This document shows positions 1 through 7,813 of a stretch of 64,000 nucleotides of DNA, one piece after another (position 1 is the stretch's first letter; each line of letters opens with the position of its first letter). The notes below the pieces were generated by a model. The model had not been told where the DNA came from, ran no database searches, and was given only the letters and a program-made list of their open reading frames with translations. The position numbers were made by a program, and so were the translations under genes. Source of the stretch: Thalassoglobus sp. JC818 (GTDB lineage Bacteria; Planctomycetota; Planctomycetia; Planctomycetales; Planctomycetaceae); the NCBI RefSeq assembly GCF_040717535.1, contig NZ_JBFEFI010000003.1:566001-630000 (forward strand), in the 5' to 3' direction.

Positions 1-139
1 CAAAGAAAATCACCAGTGCTCCGCAGACGACGGAAATAATCGCTCGCCGCCACATGTGGTTCGGCTTGCCACTTTTCGGGGCAGGACTTCCCTTCGAACT
101 GGTGGTGACTGGTTGTGGATGCGTTTGCACTTCGGGCAT
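1..139 (-). CDS. Membrane protein, N-terminal fragment (cut by window edge)
   Basis: Only the first 46 codons are inside the window. The protein begins MPEVQTHPQP, has a short Pro/Ser/Lys-rich hydrophilic head of about 28 residues, then the basic stretch MWRR followed by a hydrophobic segment (AIISVVCGALVIFF) that looks like a first membrane helix or signal anchor. The ATG at 137-139 has no clear Shine-Dalgarno sequence. The function cannot be assigned because the body of the gene lies to the left of the window. Confidence 0.6.
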   Translation of the reverse strand, partial: MPEVQTHPQPVTTSSKGSPAPKSGKPNHMWRRAIISVVCGALVIFF

Positions 140-774
140 TGTCAGCCTGTTTTAAGAATGATTCCAGATTGACTACAATGACGTTTCAGGGAGAGTCAGC
201 GATTCGCCACAAAGTGACTGATGACTGGATCTTCTGTCGAGGGATTATGCGATTTTTGAAACACTTTCACGATGTGACCTCGACCAGTTCAGACGTTTCG
301 ACCGAGTACAGTACGTCAGATGGTTGCAGTGCGATTGCCTCGATTTCAAGTTCGCATCAGCATTCCCATTCTTAAGGAAAGTGATGGGTAAATATCCATT
401 TCTCAGGCAGCCATGAACCCGGACGCTCAACGCGATGTCACGAACCATTCGTGATATCAAGATCGAGTGTTTCGGTTCAAACTGTTCGACATCAACTTTC
501 CTCAGCGTTCACGTGTTTGCTCGTTCTCACTTTCGAACTGGTTTTCCAGAGTTGAGGCGAGCAAACGGGCTGCAAACAATGTCAAATAGTCCGAGCAAAA
601 ACAATCAGAAGAGCAGCGTGCTCTCGAAGTGATTCCGAAACCTGTAAGACGAGTGCTTGTTCGAAACATTCATTCTGGAAAAACAGATTCAGAGCCAATT
701 CATTGTCGAATTGTTTCTGAATCTCATTCCATGAGCAATGCGACTTTCCTGGATTCCTTAACGAAGCAACATCG
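140..774. other. Intergenic stretch with no supported gene
   Basis: About 635 bases lie between the divergent membrane-protein fragment and the PhyH gene. Short open frames exist on both strands, but they overlap each other, lack ribosome binding sites and show no recognisable protein features. I see no terminator hairpin, tRNA or tandem repeat. It presumably holds the promoters of the two divergent flanking genes, which I cannot place with confidence. Confidence 0.5.
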
Positions 775-1569
775 ATGACGGATTCATCAAAAGAGGTTCT
801 CAATTCCATTCATGACTTTCCGCTGGAACAGCAAGCACTTTTTGAACAGAACGGTTTTCTTGTCCTTCGAGAATTTGTTGACAGCGATGTTGTTGCTGAG
901 ATGCTTCAAATCACACAAGACCATCGTCGTCTGGCGATTGAACCTGTCGAATATGAATCGGATCTGCACTACCCCGGAGCACCGACGTCCCGACAGGAGA
1001 GTGGAGGAGCGACAATACGTCGTTTGAAACAGGCGCATTGTCGCGGCATTGTCTTCACTGATTGGATCAATTCAGACGCCCTCAAGTCGCGACTTGAACG
1101 TCTGCTCGGCCCGCGGCTTGTTTGTCCGCTGGCTCATCACAATTGCATCATGACTAAAGAGCCAGCGTACAGCAGCGACACAGGCTGGCATCAAGACATT
1201 CGTTACTGGTCGTATGAACAGCCGAATCTCATCAGCGTCTGGCTGGCATTGGGGAAAGAGTCTTTGGAAAATGGATGTCTGCAGGTGATTCCGGAATCTC
1301 ACCGGATGAGCTTCGGGCAACATCAGTTCGACAGCGAATTGTTCTTCCGAGATGATCATCCGGAGAATCAAAAACTCCTCGAGCAGCGGCAACCTGTTGA
1401 ACTGAATCCGGGAGATGTTCTGTTGTTCCATTGCCGGACGCTGCATGCTGCGACTCGCAACTATTCCAAGACCACCAAGTTCTCCGTTGTCTTCACGTTT
1501 CGGGCAGCGGAAAATTCTCCCCGCCAAGGATCGCGTTCAGCATCCATGCCGGAGATGCTTCTTCCATGA
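775..1569 (+). CDS. Phytanoyl-CoA dioxygenase (PhyH) family protein
   Basis: 264 residues, normal for the PhyH family of Fe(II)/2-oxoglutarate oxygenases. The iron triad is visible as WHQD (H139, D141) and H224 in the segment RTLHAATRN. A lysine (K235) sits about 11 residues after H224, where many relatives have the arginine that binds 2-oxoglutarate; this assignment is approximate. Family members hydroxylate very different substrates, so the substrate is unknown. Two features mark an intact fold: the conserved Trp/Leu strand before the first His, and a PGD turn (residues 212-214). Its stop codon overlaps the larE start as ATGA (1566-1569), so the two are probably translated together. Confidence 0.85.
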   Translation: MTDSSKEVLNSIHDFPLEQQALFEQNGFLVLREFVDSDVVAEMLQITQDHRRLAIEPVEYESDLHYPGAPTSRQESGGATIRRLKQAHCRGIVFTDWINSDALKSRLERLLGPRLVCPLAHHNCIMTKEPAYSSDTGWHQDIRYWSYEQPNLISVWLALGKESLENGCLQVIPESHRMSFGQHQFDSELFFRDDHPENQKLLEQRQPVELNPGDVLLFHCRTLHAATRNYSKTTKFSVVFTFRAAENSPRQGSRSASMPEMLLP

Positions 1570-2486
1570 CAAATTCGTGGGGGACGTCCTCCAATGATCC
1601 CTCCAACAGCAGAGGTATCCACGTGAGTGGTTCGCAAGAAGTCGAAGCTTCGATCGACCAGATGAAGGAGTCTTTGTTTGGCCAGATCATGCAATATGGA
1701 CCGACGGTAATTGCGTTTTCTGGAGGTGTCGACAGTGCAGTCGTGGCACGCGCCGTTTACGAAGTCTGGGGAGCACAATCTCTGGCAGCGACCGCATCGA
1801 GTGCGTCTCTCGCATCCGGTGAACTTGAAGAGGCGGAGCAAATCGCAGCGTTGATAGGGATTCGACACGAAGTTGTCGGCACAGAAGAGTTTCTCGTTGA
1901 GGGATATCAACAGAATCTCGGCGACCGCTGCTTCTACTGTAAGTCCGAGTTGTACACCGTCCTTCGATCAAGATTCCCCGAAGCTGAGTATCCGACGATT
2001 TGCAACGGAGCCAACCTCGACGACCTCGGTGACCATCGTCCGGGAATGCGGGCAGCTTCAGACCATCAGATTCGCAGCCCGCTCATTGAAGCTGGGCTGA
2101 ACAAGAACGACGTGCGGACACTCGCCCGTCATTGGGATCTTCCCATCTGGGACAAACCTGCGATGCCCTGCTTATCGAGTCGCATCGCCCACGGGCTGCA
2201 AGTCACTCCCGAGCGAGTAAAGCGAGTCGATCAGGCGGAGGCATATCTGAAGTCCGCTCTGAACGTGAAGAACCTGCGTGTCCGACATGAAGCCAACGAA
2301 CTTGCCCGCATCGAAGTGTCGATTGACCTGCTTCCCCGATTTCTCGACGAAACCTTCCGGACTCGCCTTACTGAAGAATTCCGCCGGATTGGATTTCTGT
2401 TCGTGACGTTGGATCTGGAAGGTTTTCGATCCGGGAGTATGAATCAAACGCTGGAACTTGTCGAAATCCAGTTGGAAAAAGATTGA
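1566..2486 (+). CDS. larE: ATP-dependent sulfur transferase LarE (PP-loop family)
   Basis: 306 residues. LarE takes part in making the nickel-pincer nucleotide cofactor by adding sulfur to a pyridinium dicarboxylate mononucleotide. The PP-loop SGGVDS is at 52-57. Two cysteines form a CxxC motif (C122, C125 in RCFYCK) and a third is in PCLSSR (C202). That set of three is the pattern associated with cluster-binding LarE enzymes rather than the single-cysteine sacrificial type; this is my reading from family knowledge. The ATG at 1566 overlaps the PhyH stop; a longer in-frame reading from about 1431 would run inside PhyH and is unlikely. No larB or larC is present here, so the role may be a related sulfur transfer. 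Confidence 0.88.
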   Translation: MTNSWGTSSNDPSNSRGIHVSGSQEVEASIDQMKESLFGQIMQYGPTVIAFSGGVDSAVVARAVYEVWGAQSLAATASSASLASGELEEAEQIAALIGIRHEVVGTEEFLVEGYQQNLGDRCFYCKSELYTVLRSRFPEAEYPTICNGANLDDLGDHRPGMRAASDHQIRSPLIEAGLNKNDVRTLARHWDLPIWDKPAMPCLSSRIAHGLQVTPERVKRVDQAEAYLKSALNVKNLRVRHEANELARIEVSIDLLPRFLDETFRTRLTEEFRRIGFLFVTLDLEGFRSGSMNQTLELVEIQLEKD

Positions 2487-2845
2487 GAGGGCCGACCGAC
2501 ATCCGTTTTCATGCAGTGCGGGTTACAACGCACAGGCGAGATTGATTTGTCTGCCCGAAAAATTCTGAGGGAACGAATCTCACATCTCCGTGTACAAATG
2601 CGTATTATTGGAACCGGCCAGTGTTGATGGTGAATTCGTCCGCGAAACACCAAGAGAGTTTCTGAATCGTCAGGCGCGACTCACGAAACGAATCATCCAG
2701 TCAACAACACTTGAGAGCAGAAACCAGCAATGGGCGAATTTGGACGAGCTCGGATGGTGACTTTGAATCGACGGGCGGTGCCCAGGAATTCGATTCAACG
2801 GGAACCGGATCGCTCTTTAAGACTCGCGGAGAAAATTCCCACGCA
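2487..2845. other. Intergenic stretch before the zinc-ribbon membrane protein
   Basis: 359 bases between larE and the next start. A TTG at 2711 would extend the downstream gene by 45 codons, but the ATG at 2846 has the better ribosome binding site. I see no terminator for larE and no RNA gene here. Confidence 0.45.
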
Positions 2846-4072
2846 ATGAGTAGTGAGTGGTTATCACGAGCGGTCAACGTTTTCAAAAGAGACGTTCCAG
2901 ATACACCGCAACCGTTCGAAGTCGAGTGCGAATGCGGACAGCGTCACACCGGGCTTCGACGTGTTCGCTTTCAGCATCTTGTTTGTAAGTCCTGCGGCGG
3001 TTCTCTCTTCATTCTTCCTCGTGATTCCTATCCCCCTCCCCTCGATCCAGCGAAGAGAAAAAAGAAACGCAGCAAGCGTCGCTCGAAAGAGAGCAAGAGG
3101 CCAACTCCGCTCGACTTCTCGCAACCGGATGAAGCCGTCATCCCAGCTTCTGAGGAGGCTTCACCGAATCAATCCTCGAAACAGAAACTCCCCAAAGAGG
3201 TCTACGACGAAGATCCCGGCCCTGGCTTTATCGGTCGGAAGATTGAAGCGACGGTTGATTTCGTGGCAGCCTTTCGAGATGCCTTTCTGGGGTTCTGGTC
3301 TCCACATCGAAAGATAGGGCTGTTGATCATCTGTCTTCTGGCAGCCACAGTGTTCTATTCCATTCGACGGTCTTCACTTGCTCAGGCTGAAATCGACGCC
3401 AGGGAGAAACTCGCAGCAGCGATAGACTTGATCGCTGAAGAGCAATGGACCGATGCGAGAGGAGAATTGAAGGACGCCGTTGACGCTGTCGATCGACTCG
3501 GAAGAACGGATCGCGAAGCGAGTCAGATCCGCCAGATGCATCGAGAGATACAAGCCTTCACCGCGCTGTCTCAGTATACACTTTTCGAGCTGACCGAAGA
3601 TGCCGAAGCGACTTATGTCTCGGAGGGTATGGAAGCCTGGCAGGAGCGGTTCCGGATTCGATATCAGGATGAGTGGCTGATCATCGAAGGCAACCTGCGT
3701 CCTGTTCAGTCCTATCGGTCAGAGCAATCTTCTCTTCCTCTCGAATTGGACTTTCCATGGGTGGTTGGAGATCGACCGCGAGAAGTGAACGTTGTCGTTG
3801 ACTTCCCCCTCGCTAAAGGATTGCCGGTTGTTTCTTCTGAACCGTACGATGACAGTCATGGTCAGTATTCGATCTTCGCTGCTCAACTCGAAGATTGTTC
3901 GCTTGGCCTCAACGGCAATTGGGTCATTCGATTGAATCCTCGAACTGCCTTCTTTTGGTCCGATGAGAAGACTTACGCTCAGACGAATCTGAACGTCGGT
4001 TCGATCCTCAGCCGGGAAGAGTTGGAACACATCCTCGCCCAACAGGCAAAATGGATGGGGGTACGAGATTAA
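2846..4072 (+). CDS. Zinc-ribbon, single-pass membrane protein of unknown function
   Basis: 408 residues. Near the N-terminus two pairs of cysteines (CECGQRH and CKSCG, about 25 residues apart) look like a zinc ribbon. A very basic, Lys/Arg/Ser-rich linker follows. A single membrane helix (about residues 158-173, IGLLIICLLAATVFYS) leads to a C-terminal domain that begins with a helical, probably coiled stretch and ends in a beta-rich region. I do not recognise the family. The start is the ATG preceded by GGAG about 10 bases upstream. The next gene starts on the base directly after this stop, so the two form an operon. A cytoplasmic metal-binding head with an outer domain suggests a sensing or scaffold role, but that is inference. 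Confidence 0.7.
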   Translation: MSSEWLSRAVNVFKRDVPDTPQPFEVECECGQRHTGLRRVRFQHLVCKSCGGSLFILPRDSYPPPLDPAKRKKKRSKRRSKESKRPTPLDFSQPDEAVIPASEEASPNQSSKQKLPKEVYDEDPGPGFIGRKIEATVDFVAAFRDAFLGFWSPHRKIGLLIICLLAATVFYSIRRSSLAQAEIDAREKLAAAIDLIAEEQWTDARGELKDAVDAVDRLGRTDREASQIRQMHREIQAFTALSQYTLFELTEDAEATYVSEGMEAWQERFRIRYQDEWLIIEGNLRPVQSYRSEQSSLPLELDFPWVVGDRPREVNVVVDFPLAKGLPVVSSEPYDDSHGQYSIFAAQLEDCSLGLNGNWVIRLNPRTAFFWSDEKTYAQTNLNVGSILSREELEHILAQQAKWMGVRD

Positions 4073-5605
4073 ATGAACGCTATTCGAATCGTCTTGCTAC
4101 TGTTCGTGCTCGTGCTGGGACTCCAGAGAGATGGAATCTGTGAAGCACGATCGATCCAGTCATTCAATGCAGTCAAAGAGAAGTGGGGTGATCTTGTCGG
4201 GACGACGTGGCAGATCGAAGGACGCTACGCGCTGATGGGTTCGACGTCCCTGAAGTTCGTGAATTGCGACATGCCCTTTCGCTTTTCTTCGAATGTCAGT
4301 CGCCCGTCCGGGCAGTTCAAGAATCTCGAAGTGATTGGAAAGATCCAGAAGAATAACGGTCGCCTCTTCTTCGAAGTGAACTCGCTGCGCAAGGTTCCCA
4401 GCGATGACGAACAGTACCTCGCTCGACGAGCACGCGTAGACAGCGATGATCCAAAAGCAATGTACGAACTGGCAGACTGGGCTGAGGAGCGAGCCCGGTT
4501 TTACGGTGACGAAGACCTGCGGATGAAGGCGCAACAGCTCAAACAAAATGGTTTGCTGATTGAATACAGACAGCTCGAAACAATCGATCAGCGCGCTCTC
4601 GATCATCTCCTCAAGAAGGCCAGAGAGTTCCAGTTGGATGAGAGTCTCGTTCAGGAATTCTTGCATCGAGGGTACTGGGAACAGTTCGATCAGTTGAACA
4701 AGCTGCGTGATCGCGTTGATCGTCTGACTGAACTACATGTCTCTGTGGCCAGAAACCTGCCGGGAGCGTCGACTCCTCTTGAGCAGTATCCGCAAGAGCT
4801 CGCCGACAAATACTTCGCCGGTCCGATTCAATTATACGACGAGTCCAAGAATCCAGCGCGACGGCAGCTTGATCGACTCTTCTATCTGAAAGTCTCTGTC
4901 GACATGATTCTGGCTCAGGCGGATGCTTCCGGAGCCAATGGATTCGCGATCGCCAAACGTCTGAAAACGGACGCTCCTGAGCGGGCAGACCTGATTCGAG
5001 AATATGAGTCGAAGGAACTCGCCTACGCCTCTAAGCGACTGGACACAATGACTCGCGCGGAGATGTTGAATTTGTCGAATCGATACGTCGACTTCGGTGA
5101 TGCATCTCAAGCTGTTGAAACTAAACGGAATTGGCTCGCTTCTCGAGAGTCGCTTGCGAGAGGTCAGGGCGCGCGAGGATTGGTCGACTACGCGGAAGAT
5201 TGGATTCAACTTCTTGATGACCGAGAGGCCGCCGCCCGGTTTTACATTGAAGCCTGGAAGATCAATCCCCAGTACCCGCTGGCCACGGAGTGGCTCGACA
5301 AGAATGGGTATGCTCTGCACGAAGGAAACTGGACGCCCAAAGATTTGATTCCTGAAACTCGAGAGTCCCAAATCGAAACAGCAATTCGAGAAGGACGCAT
5401 CGAGGAGGGAATGACACAACATCAAGTGAAATCAGCGATGGGAATCGCTCCGGACTCGATCGTTCGATTTGCGAGTTCAGGTCGCGTCTCTGAACTCTGG
5501 ATCTATGATGCTGCGGGAGTGATGATTCGATTCGGTTGGAAACAGGGCGATTCCAACGGGCAGGTGAATTCGATCAGCTCGACGGTCCGTCGGGGGACGA
5601 ACTGA
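4073..5605 (+). CDS. Secreted protein with BamE/SmpA-like C-terminal domain
   Basis: 510 residues with a clear signal peptide (MNAIRIVLLLFVLVLGL, cleavage near residue 24). The middle is a long, charged, mostly helical region that may hold irregular TPR-like repeats. The last 70 residues, from about EGMTQHQVKSAMG, have the pattern of SmpA/OmlA/BamE domains: Gly-Met-Thr, then Gln-Val, then Ala-Met-Gly, with a Trp-x-Tyr strand later (LWIYDA). BamE is a small outer-membrane assembly lipoprotein; here the domain is only a terminal module, so an envelope role is likely but unspecified. It is translated directly after the zinc-ribbon membrane protein with no gap. Its 3' end overlaps the convergent nadC by 32 bases. 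Confidence 0.72.
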   Translation: MNAIRIVLLLFVLVLGLQRDGICEARSIQSFNAVKEKWGDLVGTTWQIEGRYALMGSTSLKFVNCDMPFRFSSNVSRPSGQFKNLEVIGKIQKNNGRLFFEVNSLRKVPSDDEQYLARRARVDSDDPKAMYELADWAEERARFYGDEDLRMKAQQLKQNGLLIEYRQLETIDQRALDHLLKKAREFQLDESLVQEFLHRGYWEQFDQLNKLRDRVDRLTELHVSVARNLPGASTPLEQYPQELADKYFAGPIQLYDESKNPARRQLDRLFYLKVSVDMILAQADASGANGFAIAKRLKTDAPERADLIREYESKELAYASKRLDTMTRAEMLNLSNRYVDFGDASQAVETKRNWLASRESLARGQGARGLVDYAEDWIQLLDDREAAARFYIEAWKINPQYPLATEWLDKNGYALHEGNWTPKDLIPETRESQIETAIREGRIEEGMTQHQVKSAMGIAPDSIVRFASSGRVSELWIYDAAGVMIRFGWKQGDSNGQVNSISSTVRRGTN

Positions 5606-6494
5606 CAACTCCGCTCCAGTCGAATCCAATGTCAATCGCAGGAGCTGAGTGAGTCAACGCTCCCACACTGATTCGATCAACTCCAGTTTCGGCAATTGAA
5701 CCGACTGTCGTCAGGGTGACTCCGCCGGATGCTTCGAGAAGCACGCGTTGATTCAGTTCATCTCGAAGCTGAACGCCTTCTCTCAATTGCTCATTGGACA
5801 TGTTGTCCAGCAAGACGATGTCTGGATCGGCGGGCAACACGCAGCGAAGCTGTTCGATTGTGTCGACTTCGATTTCCACAATCACTCCTCTCGGAGCGTT
5901 GTTTCGTGCTTCGCGGACTGCGTCAGCGAGATAGTCGTGTGAGCGCGTCTTCAGCCAGGCAAGATGGTTGTCTTTGATCAACACGGCATCGTAGAGCCCA
6001 ATTCGATGATTGGTGCCTTCACCGCAGCGGACTGCAAACTTCTGAGCAGCCCGAAGACCCGGAAGCGTTTTGCGGGTTTCTAAAATCTGACACTGAGTCT
6101 GTTTGACCGCGTCAACAAACCGCCGCGTCAAAGTCGCTGTCCCGCTGAGCAGGGTCAGGAAGTTCAAGACCGTCCGCTCCAGCGTGAGAATGCTTCGCAT
6201 CGATCCGGAGACTTCTGCGATCACAGTGCCGGGGATGAGTGCATCCCCATCTTGGAGCAAGGGAGTGAAGTTAACGTCATGTCGCCCTTGAAATGAAAAG
6301 ACTCTCTCCGCGATCGAAACTCCTGCGAGAGTGCCCTGCTCGCGCCCGACAATTTGAATCGTGCCTTGTGCTGATTCCGGGACGAGAGAGTCAGTCGTCA
6401 AATCAATTTGGCTCTGGAGATCTTCATCGATCGCTGTCTCGATCAGGCGATCAATCTGTTCCAACTCGCTGGGGGTCAAGCAATATTCAGGCAT
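5574..6494 (-). CDS. nadC: Nicotinate-nucleotide pyrophosphorylase (carboxylating)
   Basis: 306 residues. NadC condenses quinolinate with phosphoribosyl pyrophosphate to give nicotinate mononucleotide, the third step of de novo NAD synthesis in the cytoplasm. The signature region ETRKTLPGLRAAQKFAV and the following HRIGLYDAVLIKDNH, with its substrate-binding His, Lys and Asp residues, are intact. So are the C-terminal strands LLDNMS and EASGGV that close the barrel. I start at the ATG of MPEYCLTPSE; an upstream ATG would add 21 residues that do not look like the family. No nadA or nadB is adjacent. It converges on, and overlaps, the secreted BamE-like gene. Confidence 0.93.
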   Translation of the reverse strand: MPEYCLTPSELEQIDRLIETAIDEDLQSQIDLTTDSLVPESAQGTIQIVGREQGTLAGVSIAERVFSFQGRHDVNFTPLLQDGDALIPGTVIAEVSGSMRSILTLERTVLNFLTLLSGTATLTRRFVDAVKQTQCQILETRKTLPGLRAAQKFAVRCGEGTNHRIGLYDAVLIKDNHLAWLKTRSHDYLADAVREARNNAPRGVIVEIEVDTIEQLRCVLPADPDIVLLDNMSNEQLREGVQLRDELNQRVLLEASGGVTLTTVGSIAETGVDRISVGALTHSAPAIDIGFDWSGVVSSSPDGPSS

Positions 6495-6682
6495 GAGAAT
6501 TCGCTGCTGGAGAAACGTGGAACCACTTATTGAAACAATGATTGTCTCAAGAAACAATCCGTTCCACTCATCGAGAGCAAGTTGGCACTTTCCAGTGCAC
6601 TCGCTTGCGCGCTCTCACTGATTAAGAAGCTGAGTTCGCTCGTTCGAGGCAGTGTGAACCATATTTGAGAATGTTCTGCTGA

Positions 6683-7561
6683 TCAATTCGAGTGAACTTT
6701 CTTCAGCGATTGCTCAGCGACTGTTTGAAGGTGGCGAAAGTTATCACAGAAGGCTGAGTACTTCATTTCTCGGCGAATTTCTTCGACGAGAGCTTTGCCT
6801 CCCACAGCGAGTGTCGCATCTAGATTGAATGCGAGAGTCGACAGCTCTTCGAACTCAGCCAGGAATTCTTCTTTGTCACGAATCGACGAAACACTGACCC
6901 ACAAAAATCTGGCGTTGGTGTCTCGGAGTGCCTGACGCATCGATGCAAACGGAAGCATGTTCCCCATCGAATTCGCGTTCCATCCGGTATCTCGAAGGAC
7001 AAGTTCGCTCATCGAAGAAGCGAGTGTGTACGGATCTCCGTCGAGTGTGCCGCCGATCGCAATCGGTGCAGAAGAAGGCAGTTCGGGAAGTGCTCGTCTC
7101 AATTCGTGAATGATTCTCAAACAGAGTTCGCAAGCTCGACGTTCCTGATAGACAGCAACGTCTCCACAACCCCACCGATCACCGATTTCATGGAAGGTTG
7201 TCGCCAGTACTTCATCACAGATCGTGCTGACTGGACAATTTGCCAGATACAAATTGAAGACGATCTCAATACAGACCTCTTCACTTCCCGAAATCATCGC
7301 GGAGACAAGTCGTTCCTGCTCCGAGGAAATTTTCCGAGCCTGTCCGCCCGTAGTAGCTGGGGGAAGTCCGAGAATTTCAGGATGCTGAATCTGCAATCCA
7401 CGTTCTCGGAGGTAACTCAAAACCCCGTTCACTGGAATCCGTCGGTGTCCCCCAGCAGTGTAGACTGCGGGGATCACTCCCTTGTCACACCACCGCTTCA
7501 GCGACGATTCGCTGACCGAAATCGCCTGAGCAAGCTGTTTTGGAGAGACGAGTTCCTTCAC
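6683..7561 (-). CDS. CarH/LitR-like MerR-family regulator with degenerate B12-binding domain
   Basis: 292 residues from a GTG with GGAAG nine bases upstream; a longer GTG start at 7696 would add 45 residues of no clear kind. Residues 4-57 are a MerR-type winged helix with the recognition segment TAGGHRRI. Then comes a helical bundle and a Rossmann-like domain, the layout of the photoreceptor repressor CarH, which is of similar length. The residues that bind adenosylcobalamin in CarH are changed: the Wx9EH motif reads W130...E140-R141, the residue after the Trp is Gly instead of His, and the lower-ligand motif ExHxxG reads D-P-Y (Y178). This protein probably does not bind B12 in the standard way. 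It could sense another ligand or act without one. Confidence 0.8.
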   Translation of the reverse strand: MKELVSPKQLAQAISVSESSLKRWCDKGVIPAVYTAGGHRRIPVNGVLSYLRERGLQIQHPEILGLPPATTGGQARKISSEQERLVSAMISGSEEVCIEIVFNLYLANCPVSTICDEVLATTFHEIGDRWGCGDVAVYQERRACELCLRIIHELRRALPELPSSAPIAIGGTLDGDPYTLASSMSELVLRDTGWNANSMGNMLPFASMRQALRDTNARFLWVSVSSIRDKEEFLAEFEELSTLAFNLDATLAVGGKALVEEIRREMKYSAFCDNFRHLQTVAEQSLKKVHSN

Positions 7562-7813
7562 AAATCTAACTTCCGAAGAGGACAAGAGATCGAGCGTTCG
7601 CCACTGCCTTGGCAGCGAAAACTTCGACGACGATCTCAATTGAGACCATCGATTTACCTGGAGATTGTAGCTCAGTGGTCTAAAAGACCAACTCACTTTC
7701 GAAGAGGCGAGATATCGGCTGCTTCGGCTTCCAGAATGAGTGCCGTCATTGGTTCATTCATCGGGCAGTCCCATGACAGCAACCGGCGAGTGGAGAGACA
7801 TTGAGCGATTGGT

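Noticed and set aside
7655-7725. tRNA-like stretch (a run resembling the 5' part and D-arm of a tRNA, TGTAGCTCAGTGGT)
   Set aside because: No anticodon arm, T-arm GGTTCGAATCC or acceptor pairing can be built downstream; the match is confined to about 20 bases.
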